Of a stretch of DNA of 5,193 bases, positions 4,135-5,193 are shown piece by piece. Position 1 is the stretch's first letter. Each line of letters opens with the position of its first letter. This DNA is from Firmicutes bacterium UBA5454. GTDB lineage: Bacteria > Bacillota > Clostridia > Caldicoprobacterales > DTU083. A program made the position numbers and the translations under genes. Under the pieces are notes generated by a model, which saw only the letters and a program-made list of their open reading frames with translations, ran no database searches and had not been told where the DNA came from. The stretch is from assembly GCA_002426555.1 (NCBI GenBank), contig DIQU01000056.1, positions 1 through 5,193 on the forward strand. The letters run 5' to 3'.

Positions 4135-5193
4135 AAATGGAAGCTGTTGAAAATCAGCTATAAAGACGGAAGAAACGGGATCAACCTCACGGCCTATGCT
4201 GATACCCTGGTGATGGATGAGAGCGATCCAAATAAAAAGCGACTGGTGATGATTCGCTTCGGCGGAGATCCTGAGCCTGTGCGTGGAATGGCCGACGCCA
4301 TCTATGGCGGTGGTGATATTGATGTTGAAACGCAGGACGGCCCCATGACGCTAACAGCGCTCACCAAGCAGTATAAGCGGCAGATCGGAAGAGACGGCGT
4401 GTATGCGGAAGCAACGCTGACCGCCATGGGTGATGCCAATGTAGCCGCTAAGGGACAGGAAGAAAAGGCAAAATCCCAGGAAAATACAGATGAGCAAACG
4501 GAAATCACTCTTCCTCCCCGCACCTGCTACTTTTTTTGTCCCAAGGGTGATGAGGTGCGGCTATTTGAGGACATTGACCAAAAGGTCAGCGTTCCGCTGA
4601 TTCCGGAGTTTCGGGAGTATTTTCTGGGCGCTCTGCGCCAAAACGATATTCTCCGCCCCCTCACCGTCTGGTCATGCTCTGAACAGTTCGAAGCCTGGAC
4701 GCTGCGCTGCACCAAGAACGACCAAAACCTTGCGGATGTGTTGAATCACGGCCTTGCAGCTGGAAGTATCTATATCCCGGGAGTAGCTAATGCGGACCAT
4801 AGTAGCTTTGAAAGTCTCACATCCGTTACCCAGTATCTGCGAAAGTTTGGCGTATCCATGGCAAACAAGATCAAGTCCCGCTTCCGTCCCCTATTCGATC
4901 CAGCGATAGAAAAGCTATCCGATGAGGTCCTTGCCGTCAATGCCAATATTCTGAAATGCACAGGGTATTCTCTGTACGATGCCCAGCTTGCCTGTGCGGA
5001 AGCCCTGAAACGAAAGGTGATCCAGCGCCAGCCAGCTATCATTGTGGCGGAATGTGGATCGGGCAAGACGAAAATCGGGGCCGCCGCTCTGTATGCTACT
5101 CATTTGGCGCAGGGCAAAACGAAGAGCTTCAATATCGTGATGTGTCCGTCTCATGTGACGGAAAAATGGGTCCGTGAGGTGGAGGAGACCGTT
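4129..5193 (+). CDS. SF2/SNF2-like helicase, N-terminal part (runs off the window)
   Basis: The frame is open for 355 codons to the window end with no stop. Residues about 1-280 match no domain I can name. This part has a small beta-rich start (MVKWKLLKISYKDG), a Gly/Asp-rich segment (IRFGGDPEP, YGGGDIDVE) and a polar linker (KGQEEKAKSQENTDEQ) before a second globular stretch. The helicase motor begins near residue 280: YSLYDAQ with a possible Q-motif glutamine at 286, a Walker A motif AECGSGKT at 307-314 with catalytic Lys 313, and a motif Ia-like MCPSHVTEKWVREVEE at 338-353, which resembles SNF2-type ATPases. The DEAx box and motifs IV-VI lie outside the window. It would use ATP to move on or remodel DNA. 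Large helicases of this look occur in clostridial integrative elements and in defence islands; the neighbours needed to decide are not visible. GC content is higher than in the sigma-factor region. Confidence 0.8.
   Translation, partial: MVKWKLLKISYKDGRNGINLTAYADTLVMDESDPNKKRLVMIRFGGDPEPVRGMADAIYGGGDIDVETQDGPMTLTALTKQYKRQIGRDGVYAEATLTAMGDANVAAKGQEEKAKSQENTDEQTEITLPPRTCYFFCPKGDEVRLFEDIDQKVSVPLIPEFREYFLGALRQNDILRPLTVWSCSEQFEAWTLRCTKNDQNLADVLNHGLAAGSIYIPGVANADHSSFESLTSVTQYLRKFGVSMANKIKSRFRPLFDPAIEKLSDEVLAVNANILKCTGYSLYDAQLACAEALKRKVIQRQPAIIVAECGSGKTKIGAAALYATHLAQGKTKSFNIVMCPSHVTEKWVREVEETV

Noticed and set aside
4302..5154. Several minus-strand frames and one plus-strand frame inside the helicase gene
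   Set aside because: The plus-strand frame from 4129 has a Walker A motif and stays open for 355 codons, so the others are shadows.
1..5193. CRISPR array, tRNA or rRNA genes
   Set aside because: No regularly spaced repeats, cloverleaf or rRNA-like sequence was seen.

Overview
The window looks like chromosomal or mobile-element DNA from a low-to-mid GC Firmicute, most likely an anaerobic Clostridia-type bacterium. The evidence is strong AGGAGG-type ribosome binding sites, a sigma factor/anti-sigma pair typical of Clostridia, and an SNF2-like helicase of the kind carried by clostridial integrative elements. This is inference from gene style, not a species identification.

Layout. Positions 1-1305 are a complete IS3-family insertion sequence with imperfect inverted ends (TGGA...TCCA), orfA, orfB with an intact DD(35)E triad, and a T TTT TTC slippery site for -1 frameshifting. 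Its right end sits inside an anti-sigma factor gene (minus strand, 1306-1923 resident part). The gene now ends in 12 codons supplied by the IS. Upstream of it, overlapping by 17 bases on the same strand, is an ECF-type sigma factor gene (1907-2476). Divergent from it is an XRE-type repressor gene (2662-2974) broken by a 4-base tandem duplication. Next, on the plus strand, is a gene for a small secreted protein (3150-3575) closed by a strong terminator. After a non-coding junction of about 550 bases the composition becomes GC-richer and a large SF2/SNF2-like helicase gene starts at 4129 and runs off the window.

How the parts may work together. The minus strand upstream of the sigma gene and the plus strand upstream of the secreted-protein gene share a promoter-like pattern, T(G/A)TAACAT with CG 17 bases after the TAAC element and a common TGTTA inside the spacer. 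It resembles ECF promoters of the TGTAAC-N17-CG type. The simplest model is a cell-envelope-response module: the sigma factor activates its own operon and the secreted protein, and the membrane anti-sigma factor restrains it. In this genome both controls may be damaged, because the anti-sigma factor has lost its C-terminal extracytoplasmic part to the IS and the neighbouring repressor is frameshifted.

The helicase region appears to be a separate unit. A possible extended -10 promoter (3840-3848), a 15-base direct repeat, and a strong hairpin with a T-tract (3993-4035) lie before it. The hairpin may be a plain insulating terminator or an attenuator. The window shows several short tandem duplications (4, 8 and 17 base periods), two of which affect gene starts or frames.
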